Assembly: GCA_017428785.1 (NCBI GenBank)
Contig: JAFRQD010000061.1
Location: forward strand, 33,316-97,315
DNA: 64,000 nt
From: Bacteroidaceae bacterium
GTDB taxonomy: Bacteria; Bacteroidota; Bacteroidia; Bacteroidales; Bacteroidaceae
Direction of reading: 5' to 3'
In this document: one piece after another, positions 15,557 to 26,400 of the stretch
How the letters are laid out: every line of letters begins with the position of its first letter
Position numbering within the stretch: the stretch's first letter is position 1
Translations under genes and position numbers: made by a program
Notes under the pieces: model-generated
The model's input: the letters and a program-made list of their open reading frames with translations, nothing else
The model's database searches: none
What the model was told of the DNA's origin: nothing

Positions 15557-16975
15557 TTAGCTCTCTCTCCTCTCTTCGATCTCTTTGTTGATGTGGTCGA
15601 TGACTTCGTCGGTCAGTTCATAGCGTGAGATGATGAACATGGCAAGCACGAGGAGCAGGGCAGGGATGACGCAAACGAGCCAGCGGATGCCTTCCTGAGT
15701 CAACGGTGTGAGCAGCTCCATGTCGTTCATGAAGTAAGCACCGGCGGCGTTGCCCACAGACATCATGGCGAAGGCTGTGATGAAGAACAGGGCAATGATG
15801 CGCAAAGGACGGTTGCGCATGAACTCTGTCCAGAGGTCGCTCACCTTCACGTTCTTGGTCTCGCTCTCGTTCATCACCACGCGCTCCTTCGTCTGCGAGA
15901 AGCAGAAGATGAGCAGGGCCAGTCCGACGAGAGAGAAGATGAGCATCGTCATGAACCAGGCATGCGAGTCCTTGGGCAGGTTGCTTGCCTCGGCAACAGG
16001 CTTGTAGCTGACCAGCCAGAGTACGAAGCCAGGCACCACGCCTCCTAAAGCCATGCCTGCCTTGAAGAAGATGCCTGTCAGGGCGTTCACAATGCCTGAG
16101 ATGCGACGGCCTGTCGTGTACTCGCCGTAAGAGATGACCTCGGGAATGAGTGCCCACATGTACCCCGTCGCCACGATGACGCCCGTCGACTTGATGAACT
16201 GGGCGATATAGACCAGGATGATGTTCTCCTTGACCGTGCCGATGTGGCTGATGACATAGAGCATCGCCATGCCGAGGATGGCAATGGAAAGGAAGATGTA
16301 GAACATGTTCTTCTTGCCCACCTTGCGCTTGATGGCTGGCACCAAAGGCATGAAGATGAACGAAGGCAGCGAACCAAGCCCCATGAACAAGGCCATCTGG
16401 ATGGGCAGACTCTCGGAACCTGCGAACAGGGCGACAATGATGGGTACGCCTGCCGATACGCAGAGGCCGCCCACATTTGCCATGAACATACGGACAGAGG
16501 TGAGGATTGTTATCTCGTCTGTGTCACGCGTCAACGAAGAGTTCAATGCTCCGTAAGGCACATTGATCAAGGTGTACAGCATGGACATGCCGACATACGT
16601 GATGTAGGCATATAGGATGGAAGGCTTGAAGCCGTCCCAGAAGCAGAGAATGGCAAGGATTGTCAACGGGATGCCGCCCATGATGAGGTACGAGCGGTAC
16701 TTCCCCCAGCGGGGATTGTGTTTATCCACAAAGGTGCCGACCAGAGGGTCCCAAAGCACATCCACCAGCCGCACGACGAGGAACATCGTCCCTGCCAGTC
16801 CTGCAGACTTGGCCGCGTCGCCCCCAAGCACATAGACATCTGTGTAGAAGAACAAAAGATACATGCAAATGGTCTGGTAGATGAGGTTCTGTGCCAGATC
16901 TCCTGCCCCGAAGCCAATGCGTTGCAACCATGAAAGGTGATAGAAGCCTGCTTTTTCTGTTATTTCCATCTTCAC
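15557..16975 (-). CDS. GPH-family sugar:cation symporter (MFS)
   Basis: A 472-residue membrane protein with about 12 hydrophobic segments. The N-terminus (IGFGAGDLAQNLIYQ) and 'FVDKHNPRWGKYRSYLIMG' are signatures of the glycoside-pentoside-hexuronide family (XynB/MelB-like). It should import pentosides or short xylo- or arabino-oligosaccharides with Na+ or H+ across the inner membrane. The downstream GH43 on the same strand and the divergent lipoprotein GH43 support an arabinose/xylose-containing substrate. A minus-strand TATCTTTG at 17003-17010 is a plausible -7 element. Confidence 0.92.
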   Translation of the reverse strand: MKMEITEKAGFYHLSWLQRIGFGAGDLAQNLIYQTICMYLLFFYTDVYVLGGDAAKSAGLAGTMFLVVRLVDVLWDPLVGTFVDKHNPRWGKYRSYLIMGGIPLTILAILCFWDGFKPSILYAYITYVGMSMLYTLINVPYGALNSSLTRDTDEITILTSVRMFMANVGGLCVSAGVPIIVALFAGSESLPIQMALFMGLGSLPSFIFMPLVPAIKRKVGKKNMFYIFLSIAILGMAMLYVISHIGTVKENIILVYIAQFIKSTGVIVATGYMWALIPEVISYGEYTTGRRISGIVNALTGIFFKAGMALGGVVPGFVLWLVSYKPVAEASNLPKDSHAWFMTMLIFSLVGLALLIFCFSQTKERVVMNESETKNVKVSDLWTEFMRNRPLRIIALFFITAFAMMSVGNAAGAYFMNDMELLTPLTQEGIRWLVCVIPALLLVLAMFIISRYELTDEVIDHINKEIEERRES

Positions 16976-17094
16976 GTGAGTTTTTGTTGTTTACTGCTCT
17001 TGCAAAGATAGCAAAAACGCAGCAAAGTTGTACGGAAACTTGAGAGAAAGAGACTATAAATGCGCGAAATGTAGTGTAATGTATGATAAATTGC

Positions 17095-17102
17095 TATCTT
17101 TG
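17095..17102 (+). promoter_or_regulatory. -7 element for the lipoprotein GH43
   Basis: TATCTTTG lies 20 nt before the GH43 start. A matching -33 TTTG is not obvious. The 147-bp gap is divergent, so a regulator could act on both this gene and the symporter. Confidence 0.6.
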
Positions 17103-17122
17103 CAGAGGAAACAAACTAAAAA

Positions 17123-18181
17123 ATGGATACAACTATGACACGCAAGCACTTCACCATCCTCTTCTTTTCGATGTTAACCTTGTTGGCCTGCTCTACGAAG
17201 GGCGAAAAGGCCGTCACCTTCCAGAACGAGGGCAATCCCCTCATCCGTTCATGCTACACGGCCGACCCGGCTCCCGTGGTGTTCGACGGACGCTTGTACC
17301 TCTACACAGGACACGATGAATGCTTCGAGGACAGCGCGGGCTACGAGGGGCTTTATGGCTTCAATATCACCAACTGGCTCTGCTTCTCGACCGAGGATAT
17401 GCAGACATGGACGGAGCATGGCGTAGTCCTCAGTCCAGCCGACTTCAGTTGGGCATCGGGCGAGGCTTGGGCAGCACAGGTTGTGGAGAAGGACGGCAAG
17501 TACTGGTACTTTGTCAGCACGCAATGTGCCGACCCTAACTGCAAGTCGATAGGTGTGGCCGTTGCCGACAGTCCCACCGGTCCCTTCCAGGATGCCATCG
17601 GAGAGCCGCTCATTGTGGACAGCATGACGCCCAACGCCCATCCTCTTGGCTGGTGGAACGACTTCGACCCGACGGTCTTCATTGATGACGACGGCACGCC
17701 TTGGCTCAGCTGGGGCAACGGAACATGCTTCCTTGCCCGCCTGAAGCAGAACATGACAGAGCTGGACAGCGAGATCATGTCCTTGCCGATGGAGAACTAC
17801 GTGGAGGGGCCTTGGCTCTACAAGCGTCGTTCGGAAGAGGGCAAGGACTGGTGGTACATCGTCTATGCCTCGGGGGGACATGGCGGCGAGACTATCTCAT
17901 ACGCTATGGCTCCGGAGGTAACGGGTCCTTGGACCTTCAAGGGTGAGATAACAGGTCGCGCCAAAGACAGCTTCACCATACATCCGGGCATTGTTGATTT
18001 CAAGGGGCACACTTATCTGTTCTACCACAACAGCACCCTTTCCCTTCACGGCTACGGCCCTGCTACAGGCCGCCGCAGCGTTTGTGTGGATGAGATGTTC
18101 TACAATCCCGACGGCACGATTCGCCCCGTCACTCAGACCTACGGCAAGCCTGCTTCGGCAAAGGCAGAGACGGGGAAGTGA
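17123..18181 (+). CDS. glycoside hydrolase family 43, lipoprotein
   Basis: A 352-residue GH43. Lipobox LTLLACST (Cys23 from the first Met) indicates membrane anchoring; a start at the fifth residue (17135) is also possible. Catalytic Asp is in YTADPAPVVFDG, the second Asp in NDFDPTVFIDDDG, and the acid Glu in YVEGPWLYKRR. Likely an alpha-L-arabinofuranosidase or beta-xylosidase acting outside the cytosol, complementing the cytosolic GH43 encoded divergently. It ends 27 bp from the convergent C10 peptidase with no terminator visible between them. Confidence 0.9.
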   Translation: MDTTMTRKHFTILFFSMLTLLACSTKGEKAVTFQNEGNPLIRSCYTADPAPVVFDGRLYLYTGHDECFEDSAGYEGLYGFNITNWLCFSTEDMQTWTEHGVVLSPADFSWASGEAWAAQVVEKDGKYWYFVSTQCADPNCKSIGVAVADSPTGPFQDAIGEPLIVDSMTPNAHPLGWWNDFDPTVFIDDDGTPWLSWGNGTCFLARLKQNMTELDSEIMSLPMENYVEGPWLYKRRSEEGKDWWYIVYASGGHGGETISYAMAPEVTGPWTFKGEITGRAKDSFTIHPGIVDFKGHTYLFYHNSTLSLHGYGPATGRRSVCVDEMFYNPDGTIRPVTQTYGKPASAKAETGK

Positions 18182-18208
18182 TGCAATAGGCGAAGAGGGA
18201 AGGCCTTG

Positions 18209-19606
18209 TCACTTGTCCGCGTTGAGTTCCCGAGGCTGTATCTCGTTGTGCTCGCCGATAGTGAAATGGGGATTCTCGGGCGCAAGTCGGATATGTTTCA
18301 GCCGGTTGCAGTTCTTGAATATATCCTTCCCGATTCTGTGCAACGACTTGGGCAGGCTAATGGAGTAGAGGTGGTCGCAATATGAGAAAGCATAGTTGCC
18401 CAGAGTCTCCATTCCTTCGGGCAGGACAACGCTGAGCAGGGCCTCGCACGAGGTAAAGGCATTGTAGCCGATGTAGGTCGTGGTGCCGGGCAGCTGTATG
18501 TCAAGCAGATTGACGCAACCGCTGAAAGCCGCGTTCCCTATTGCTTTCAGGCCTGGCTGGAAGACAATGCGGTTGAGGTTACGGCATCGGCCGAATGTGT
18601 GCTGGCCTGTTCGCTGCAATGTGCCGGGTGCCACGAAGTGTGACAGGTATGTGCACTCGTAGAATGCCGAGTCGGGCAGTTCCTTCAGGTTCACCTCCTT
18701 CATGTCTATGGTTCGAAGCAACCCTTCACGCAGCATTTTCCGCAGGGTGGAGAAGTCGCGTCCGTCCATCTGGCCGCACAGTTTTATGTGTCGTGTGGTC
18801 AGCAGCTCGTGCTGGCCGAGTTGTGTATCAAGCGTTCCCGGCTCGTCCAGGGTAATCTCCTTCACCGTGCCGAGGTAGGTGCTGTCGGCCACGTCTGTAA
18901 GCAGCCATTGTTGCTGACTGTATCCAGCCAGGTCGTCCAAGTCGTAATAGCCGTCTTTGTTTCCTGCCCAACCCATGTTCACATGCACTTTCTGCTTCTT
19001 GCAACCGTCGATGATGAAGAGATGTCCGCCTTCCTTTTCGCTATAACCGCGATAGAACACGGGTCTGCCTGCTTTCAGTTCTGTGAAGATTAGCTGGCGG
19101 AACATACTGTCGCGTTGGGGAGTGTCGAACGCGGCCCGTTCATATATGGCCATGTGGTTGCTGTAGTTGAAAAGTCGTTTCAGGGCGCCCATCATTCTTG
19201 AGATGGATGTACTGCTTCCGTCGTCGCCATACTCGGTGAAGGACGACACGCCGCAGTCGCTTATGAGCTTGGCAACGGCCACCATCTCCTCTTTCTGCAG
19301 TACGATTGTCAGGTGGGGATACATCAGGTCCCATTCGTACTCGTATGTTTTATCGGGGCTCATGGACGGATACCGGTGGTAGTTCACCATCTGCGCCATT
19401 GCCACAGGGCCGCAGCCTGCCAGCATGTGAGCCGTTTCCCCCTTCGTGTCCTTTGTCTTCGGGCAGAGCAGGTTGAAGGGATGGCCCTGTCCCCATTGTG
19501 TCAGGATGAGCGGCTTTATGTTTTCGGGAAAGACATAGCCGTCCTGTGCCAGCGCCATGTGGCATATCGCAAGCAAGATGGTGACCAGTCCTGACTTTAG
19601 CTTCAT
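18209..19606 (-). CDS. C10-family cysteine peptidase fused to BspA-like leucine-rich repeats
   Basis: A 465-residue secreted protein. Signal peptide (about 1-20, ending MALAQ) is followed almost at once by the peptidase domain: Cys65 in LAGCGPVAMAQ and His195 in GGHLFIIDGC, with 'HVNMGWAGNKDGYYDL', the typical C10 (streptopain/interpain) C-lobe. The long inhibitory propeptide of streptopain is missing; fewer than 45 residues separate the signal cleavage site from the catalytic Cys. Residues about 300-450 hold LRR_5 repeats of the BspA type (AFYECTYLSHF, AFSGCVNLLDIQLP, AFTSCEALLSVVLP, AFSYCDHLYSISLP), likely for surface or host-matrix binding. Minus-strand TACCTTTG at 19650-19657 is a -7 candidate. 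Confidence 0.87.
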   Translation of the reverse strand: MKLKSGLVTILLAICHMALAQDGYVFPENIKPLILTQWGQGHPFNLLCPKTKDTKGETAHMLAGCGPVAMAQMVNYHRYPSMSPDKTYEYEWDLMYPHLTIVLQKEEMVAVAKLISDCGVSSFTEYGDDGSSTSISRMMGALKRLFNYSNHMAIYERAAFDTPQRDSMFRQLIFTELKAGRPVFYRGYSEKEGGHLFIIDGCKKQKVHVNMGWAGNKDGYYDLDDLAGYSQQQWLLTDVADSTYLGTVKEITLDEPGTLDTQLGQHELLTTRHIKLCGQMDGRDFSTLRKMLREGLLRTIDMKEVNLKELPDSAFYECTYLSHFVAPGTLQRTGQHTFGRCRNLNRIVFQPGLKAIGNAAFSGCVNLLDIQLPGTTTYIGYNAFTSCEALLSVVLPEGMETLGNYAFSYCDHLYSISLPKSLHRIGKDIFKNCNRLKHIRLAPENPHFTIGEHNEIQPRELNADK

Positions 19607-19740
19607 GAGTTCTTTGTTTGTGGAGGTTGGGATGCTTCCTTATCGAGGGCAAAGGTACGACTTATTTTTTAATTTCACTCCTGATGCGGGAAAAAAACAC
19701 GGCGGCAGGGGAAATCTTGCGTCCGCCACATTTGATGCTT

Positions 19741-19822
19741 CATACGCAGGCTGCGTCTCGTTGTCCGCAACTTGCAAATATATGTACGCAGGTTGCGTTT
19801 CTACAGACGCAGCCTGCGTATG
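19741..19822. repeat. array D: four 14-nt palindromic cores at 21-bp period
   Basis: Cores at 19743 (TACGCAGGCTGCGT), 19764 (TCCGCAACTTGCAA), 19785 (TACGCAGGTTGCGT) and 19806 (GACGCAGCCTGCGT), each followed by a 7-nt linker. The outer ends (19741-19758 and 19805-19822) are an 18-bp perfect inverted repeat. It extends outward with an indel over roughly 19704-19846, giving a MITE-like hairpin in the 372-bp gap 19607-19978. Confidence 0.88.
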
Positions 19823-19880
19823 AAGAATGTGGCTTTCCCAGAGGATGATGCCCCCGTGCTGGCTGATGTTTTTCCGAGTG

Positions 19881-19979
19881 CTACATCGTCTTTTCTGCCA
19901 GCACCTTCATCCGATGGCCGCCGACGACGATGCGTGTCTCGAAGCCGGTTGTGGCATTGTCCTCGGTGCCGGCCTTGAT
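19881..19979 (-). pseudogene. relic of a glutaminase-like (DUF4965/DUF1793) C-terminus
   Basis: Minus-strand translation gives a 32-residue segment containing TGFETRIVVGGHRMKVLAEK just before a stop. It aligns without gaps with TGFKARSVIGGYWMKVLADK at the end of the glutaminase-like protein encoded at 35829-38384 (13 of 22 residues identical over the final 22). It starts one frame away from, and directly after, the small lipoprotein's stop, with no start codon. I read it as a leftover 3' end. Alternatively a frameshift in the lipoprotein removed its natural tail. Confidence 0.6.
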
Positions 19980-20452
19980 TATTTGACGGCTGCGAACTGC
20001 GGTCGGTAGATGCCGCCTTCGCCCATGGGAGCCACGGAGGCGTCGAAGGTGGTCCAGGGGATGGTGAAGATGCGGTGGAGCCGCTCGCAGTAATAGGAGA
20101 GCGTGATGCTCTCGCCTTTGCCGTTGGCAGCCACGGTAAGTGGGAAGAAGATGAGTCCTTCCTCCACAGTGGGTGCCGTGAGGCCGCGCACCTCATTGCC
20201 GATGGTGGCGCAGAGGAGGTCTTGCGTCGTCACATAGGGCTCCAGCTCGCGCTGCATCAGCAGCGATACGCTCATGGTCTGCTCGAAGGAGGTGTATTGC
20301 GGAGCCTGCCAGGCAGGACGCGCATCATTGCCCGAAGCTATCGTCTGCGGTGTGGGCGAATGGGGATCGTTTTCGTCTGAGCCAGAGCAGGACAGAAAGA
20401 CGAGCGGAAGGAGAAGGCAGAGCCATCGGCCTATCTTGATGATTCGTTTCAT
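19979..20452 (-). CDS. small lipoprotein carrying one copy of a domain found in the neighbouring giant protein
   Basis: 157 residues with lipobox LVFLSC (Cys22) then SGSDEND. The rest (about residues 50-150) resembles two segments near the C-terminus of the giant protein next door: compare TTQDLLCATIGNEVRGLTAP here with ANDILAVFGPNQEVMGVANI and AGDQLVAFNGTSRVGVAET there. The gap to the giant gene's stop is 10 bp, so the two are almost certainly cotranscribed. No function is known to me; a partner role in surface anchoring is conceivable. The frame ends where the glutaminase-like relic begins. Confidence 0.75.
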   Translation of the reverse strand: MKRIIKIGRWLCLLLPLVFLSCSGSDENDPHSPTPQTIASGNDARPAWQAPQYTSFEQTMSVSLLMQRELEPYVTTQDLLCATIGNEVRGLTAPTVEEGLIFFPLTVAANGKGESITLSYYCERLHRIFTIPWTTFDASVAPMGEGGIYRPQFAAVK

Positions 20453-20462
20453 ATCTCTTGCT

Positions 20463-23400
20463 TTACTTGTCGTTAGTTACCTTACCGTTGTGAATGTAGA
20501 GGCCCGGACGCTTTGGCTTGCCAGGCAGGCGCATGCCATCCAGCGTGTACCAGTGTCCGTCGGAGTAGTCGTAGGTGGCAGATGTGAAGCTGATGTCGGT
20601 AGGCTGTTCGGGACTTCCTATCACAGCATCTGCGGTATAGCAGTGGTCGCTGCCGGTGATGCTTACCACCTGACCGTCACGCTCCAGGCAGAAGGTCAGA
20701 CGATGAGGCTCATCGTCGGGCTGTGCTACGTTGAGGTAGAACAAGCCGTCCTCGCCAGTCTCGGCCACACCTACACGGCTGGTTCCATTGAAGGCAACCA
20801 GCTGGTCGCCAGCCTGCAGCTCCACGCCACTGACACTCGCAACGATATTCATCGAGGTCGCGCCGTTGTTCTCGAAGAGCGCCGTCCGGCGAGGAGCCAT
20901 CCTGGCTCCGGAGTATCGAGACTCGGAATAGTAGCAGGGGTAGTAGAACGTGGCATCGGTCTTTGCTGTCCGCTTGAGCATATAGCCTTTGCCGGCTTCC
21001 AGGTAGCGCAGCGTCCCCTTCCATACGAGGTTCCCAGAGGCGTCACGGCTGAGGATGGCAAAGTCGTCCTGCGACTTCAGCACATCGCCCTCGCTGGCCT
21101 CGGCACTATAGACCGACATGGCCTGTGAGATGGGCAGGTTCAGCTGCGGGAGGTAGGCGATGCGGTTCCAGCCCTGCCGCACGACGATGTCTTCGTCTAC
21201 AGTCTCACCACCGATGTGGACTACCTTCTTGCTGCTTGCATAGATGCGGAACATGCGTGTGGGGTCAATCTTCACGGATTGGCGTTCGTTGTCCCACTTG
21301 TAGCCTCGATCCGTGAACTGCGATTGGCGACAGAAATAGGTGGCGGCGAGCTGGTCGGTGATGACCTCGATGGCATCGCCGGGCTCCCAGTTAGAAGCAC
21401 CATAGAGCAGGCCGCCAATGGTAACGGGGCCATTAGGCAATACATTCAGCGATACCCAATTCCAGCCCTTGCGCAGTTGCAGAGTCTCCACTTCGCTGTC
21501 GTTGTTCTCCAACAGCAAGGGGGCCGTGCTGCTACCCACGATGGCATCAGGCTTGAAGCTTACACGCTGTCCGTCGCGCGTCTCCAGTTTATATATCTGC
21601 CCAGAGGATGCGTCGTAGAGACGGAACTCCAGCTCGGGTGTCTTGTTCGGCTTGCCATAGACGGTCAGGAAGGTCAGCACCTCGTTGGCGTTGGCTGTCT
21701 GGTCGGCATCGATGTTTGCCACGCCCATCACTTCCTGGTTCGGACCGAATACGGCCAGGATGTCGTTGGCATCTGCGGCCACCATGCCGTCAATGTAGGC
21801 ACGTGCCACTATGTGCATCATCTGGTTCCCAGCCTTCAGGTCGTCGCTGACGGCCCATTGGGGCTGCTCACCTGTTACCTTCACATTGAGATATAGCGGT
21901 TCGGTCATGCCGTCGTCGCCCACCAGTGAGATAAGCTCGTTGTAGGTGCCGATGTTGGTGTAGGGCGAGATGCTGAAGGTGATGGTTTGTTCGTCCAAGG
22001 CTTCGATGCGGCCTTGTGTCTGCGAGGCGCTGAGCCAGTAGGGCAGGTCGCGCAACTCGAAGTTCTGCCTCTGCCCGCTTAGGTTGTGAATGGTGGCCTC
22101 GAAGGCAAGCTCTTCACCATAATTGGTTTCCAAGTCCGTGTGCTTGATGCTCCAGCGGAGCGGGTTGCGATAGACATAGAAGTCCATCGTCAGCGGACTT
22201 GCCATGAAGTTGCCGTTGAGGTCGGGCACCTCCTTGACGGTCACATAGACATTGCTCTTCTCAATCTGGAAGTCGGGTACGTCAAGGTTTACCAGCAGCT
22301 GGTTGCCGTTGGCCACATAGCTGAAGTTTATGTTGTCCAATTTATTGGTGCTTGTCATGGGAGCATATACATCGCGGGCAGCATGTGCGTCGATGACGCT
22401 TTGCTCCACCAGCGTGTCACGCCGTGCGACCACATTGCCGCGTGCGTCCTTGTAACGCTTGAGGCTGATGCCGGTGGGCATGAGGCGCTGCGTGTTGTCA
22501 TCCTGCAGCTCGCTTCGCCCAAAGTCCAGATAAGCCATCAGGGCTGCCTCTGTTCCAGTCGGCATCTTGTTGACATAGTTATGAAGCATGTTGACGGGCA
22601 GCACGCTGCTGAACATAGCCACCTCGTCGATGTACCCCTTCATCACCTGCTTGCAGTTATGGGCATCGGTGTATGTGGCACCCAATGCCAGATTGTTTCC
22701 CATGATGCCGCCCAGACTATCAACGCTGAAACTCTCGACAAGCTTCTTGTCCATATAGATGTTGCCCACATTGCGGGAACGGGAGACGGTCATGGCAAAA
22801 TGATGCCATTGGCCGTCGCTGCAAGCGGCATCGGTTGGGAACTCATGGCCTCCGGAGCGTACTACGAGGCGTCCGTCCTTGATGCCCACATTGATGTGGT
22901 TGCGGGCATCGGCCTCTGCCTGTGCCTCTCCGTTGGCAAGGAGCGTAGCCTCTTGGTCAGAGGTGTTGAACCAGAACATCAGCGTGTAGTCCTGAGCATC
23001 GGTGCGCACAAAGCGGTCGGGCTGCAGACGGATGCCGTCCGTGCCGTCGAGACGCATAGACAGGCCTTGCGGGCGCTTCCAGTTTGTACTGCTGAGTGCC
23101 AGGTCGATGCCACTGCCAGCATGGTCGTAGCTGTACACACCCTCACCCTCATTCAGTCCATAGTAGCAGAGCAAGCCATGCTCATAGCCGGTAAGGGTCT
23201 TTTGGCCATACTCTGCCAGCTCTGCTGCAGAAAGCGCACGGTTCCAGAGGCGGAACTCCAGCATGTCACCTTTGTACCAGTTGAGTTCGCCGAGCTGTGC
23301 GTCTTCTGGAACATCGTAGTCAAAGCCCAGGCGCAGTTCACTGTTGCCGCGATAAACGCCTTCCACTGTCTGCTCACCGATGAGGCTGTTGCCATCATAG

Positions 23401-26400
23401 AAGCGTATGGTCATGTCGTCGCTGCCCTGCTCTAAGGTGTAGGCTATCTGTCTGAGACCATTGAAGGGTATGGATGTGTTAGAGGTTACCTGCTTACCGT
23501 CCACGAAAGCTGTCATGCGGCGGTCGGCAGTGAGACCAAGTTTCAGGCCTAACTCCTCACCGCCATGTGAGAATACCGTCATAGCCTTCTGCTCATTGGC
23601 AGGGTTCAGCATCACATCGACGGTAAAGCTCTTGCCTGTCAGGTTCAACGGAGCAGCTGAAAGGACTGCACTGCTGCCGTCGAAGGAGAGACAGGTGCTG
23701 GTGCTTATGTCCCCACTGCGCGGAGTGCCCAAGACCTCGAAGTTGTTAATCTTGCTCAGGTAGTTGCCTGCGATGTCCTCACTGAAACGGATGCTGATGT
23801 CCTCGCCGATGCCCAGGATGCCATTGACAGGTGTCGGCGTACCGAAAGGTACAGGACGTCGTGTGTCTTTCACGCCAGTGAGAATAGGAGACGCTGCTGT
23901 CAAATAGCCACCTGCATAGCGGCAGTAAACTACGGCACGCAGGTCATAATACTGCTCAATGGGATCCGTCTCTCCGAAGAAGCGCGTCTGAATGGCTCCA
24001 TCGGCGGGGATGCTGTCCACCACACCGCTGGCCTGCGCCATCAGATCGGGATCATTATAGAAGGAGCAAACATTCACCCAGTCCTTGTCGCCTTGTGTGG
24101 AGAGCTTGTACTGCAGCTCGATATGGTCGAAGCCTCGGTAGTTCACGTCGAAGCCCTCGATACGTACAGGAAGATAGTAGCCCCGCTGCTTGTAGTCGTA
24201 CGGGCTCTCGGTGTTCACTACCCATTTGTTGCCGGGAGTGGTCACTTTCACCATGCCTGCCGAAGGTACGAAGTGTGCGGAAAGTGAGAGCGGCGTATCG
24301 CGTTCGATGTCTTCCTCGTCATAAAGGCTGATGACGATGTTCTCGTAGTCGAATTCGGCTGCAGGATAAATCTCAATGACTTTTGTGACGACCTCCCCAG
24401 GCGGCAGATAAATGGTGTGGCCGGTTCCTGTGAGTCCTGCGCCATCCACCATCACCTTGGCACCCTTCGCATTGTCCGGGTCGCTCAGGCACAGCGAGAA
24501 GTACTTGCCGGCCAGTGCGGGCAGGTCTGTGTCGTTGCACATGTGAATAGTGAAGCGTGCGGGCTGGTCGAATGGGACATTGCTCACTGCAGCTTGGTCG
24601 GCCCAGATGCGGAGCTTGTCGATTTCCATCGTCTTTGCGTCCAACACAGTCCCAGGGTTGTAGAATTTTGTGACACGCTCGTCCTCGTATGGCTTGTGGG
24701 TGGCACCGCCACGTGTGCGGAATACAAGGCCTGAATATACGGGGACAGAAAAGAGGTCTTTGAGATACGTATACATCGCAAGTGGGAATCCAGTCTTAGT
24801 ACCGATTCGGACAGCGTTAAGCATTTCCACAGTCAGGCGGTTGAACGATGTAGCCGTCGTGTCAAGATCCATGTAGTTGCGAGCCGTCCTGAACACATCC
24901 ACATTGAGATGTGAATTCTCGGCAGCACCAAGGGAGAAGCCAATCTTTTTGGTCCAAGACTCGCTTTTGCCGTTTTCATCAGAGAAGTTGACAGAGAAAA
25001 TAGGTTTATAATCAAACGCGATTTTGGACCCTCCTATATGGAATTCTACTTGGTTTTCTATGCCTTGGATTGGATTCTCAACATTTTGGTTTTGATTATT
25101 GCTGGCGCCAGAATATAACTTCATCAGAGAATGCAGCATTTTGTACATTCCCTCGAAGGCAAACCCTCCGATATCAAAACCGAGGAGTGGAAAGCGAAGG
25201 TAGCGTGTGTCATCGGCACTTATTGCGAACTCTTCACTGTAGTCGATGGATGTCGGGCCGTCGAAGTCATAGTTTTTGGCCAGTGTGGTGGCATGCACTT
25301 TTTCTAATTCATTCATATAGAGGAAGCGCAGCCAATATACAGCCTCCTCGTTGATTGCCGCAATGCTGTCGCGCAGTGCGCCTTTGCTGCCCGTGGGGTT
25401 ATATTGTTTGTAGGTTTTCTTACCATTTGCGTCGATGAGGCAGAAGGTTTCGTCGTCTTCATCCACCAAGCTGATGTAGGCAGGGAAGCCCTGCTTGTCC
25501 GCCAGCGACTTTGCATAGGTCGAATCGGTGCCAACAGGCAACATCAGGGAATTACGCACACGAATCAAGCCCGGCAGTAACTCATTCTCTATATGATGCT
25601 GTGTGTAGGCGAAAGAGGAACGAACCTTTGTGGAAACGCCCAGCACTTCGTCGCGGATGAGATAGATGGAGTCGCCGGAAGCATCCACACCGCGTGCCAG
25701 CACCTTCATGGTGCCTGTCTGAACGTTAATGTTGCCGCTGGTGCCAGCCTGTCGGGGTGTGAGCCGCTGGTACATCTCGGAAGGTACGGCACGCACGGCT
25801 ACTGCGTCTTGCAGTATCAGGTTGTCCGTCATGCCGATAAAAACGTCAGCTTTCGCACCAACCCATTTCGGATCGGACGAAGTTTCAATCGTCTCTGTGG
25901 TGCTGATTTTATAGTCGTAAGTCCAACCCCAACCAAAACTGGTCCCCAGGTTAAAAGTAAGGAAATCCGACTTTTCCACCTTGTTGATGGCACCCGTATC
26001 TGTGCCTGGTGTAGCCAGATTGGGAACGACTACGACTCCTTGATAGAAGTCAGCCCCTGTTGCTCTTTCCCACTCAAGGTCGAATCCTGCCTGGCAATCA
26101 ATATTGGCAGTATATGAATAGCTCATTTCTGCACCGGACTCCAGATAAGAATGGCTCTCGCCGCCTGGCGGGTCACGCAAAATGTCAAACAAGTGCGGAC
26201 GTCCCGCCGCCACGATGCGACGCCCCTCGTTCTTCGCCGTAGCTGCCATGACATAAGCCTTCAAGGTGGCGACGTCGTAATAGGTGCCGTCGTAAAGCAG
26301 TGTAACGCTCATGCTACGCAGTGCATCTTCATCTGTGAGCAGCAGAGTGACGTTCTCCGGGGAAAAGATATAGCTGCCTCCTCCCTCTTCGTCGAGCGTC

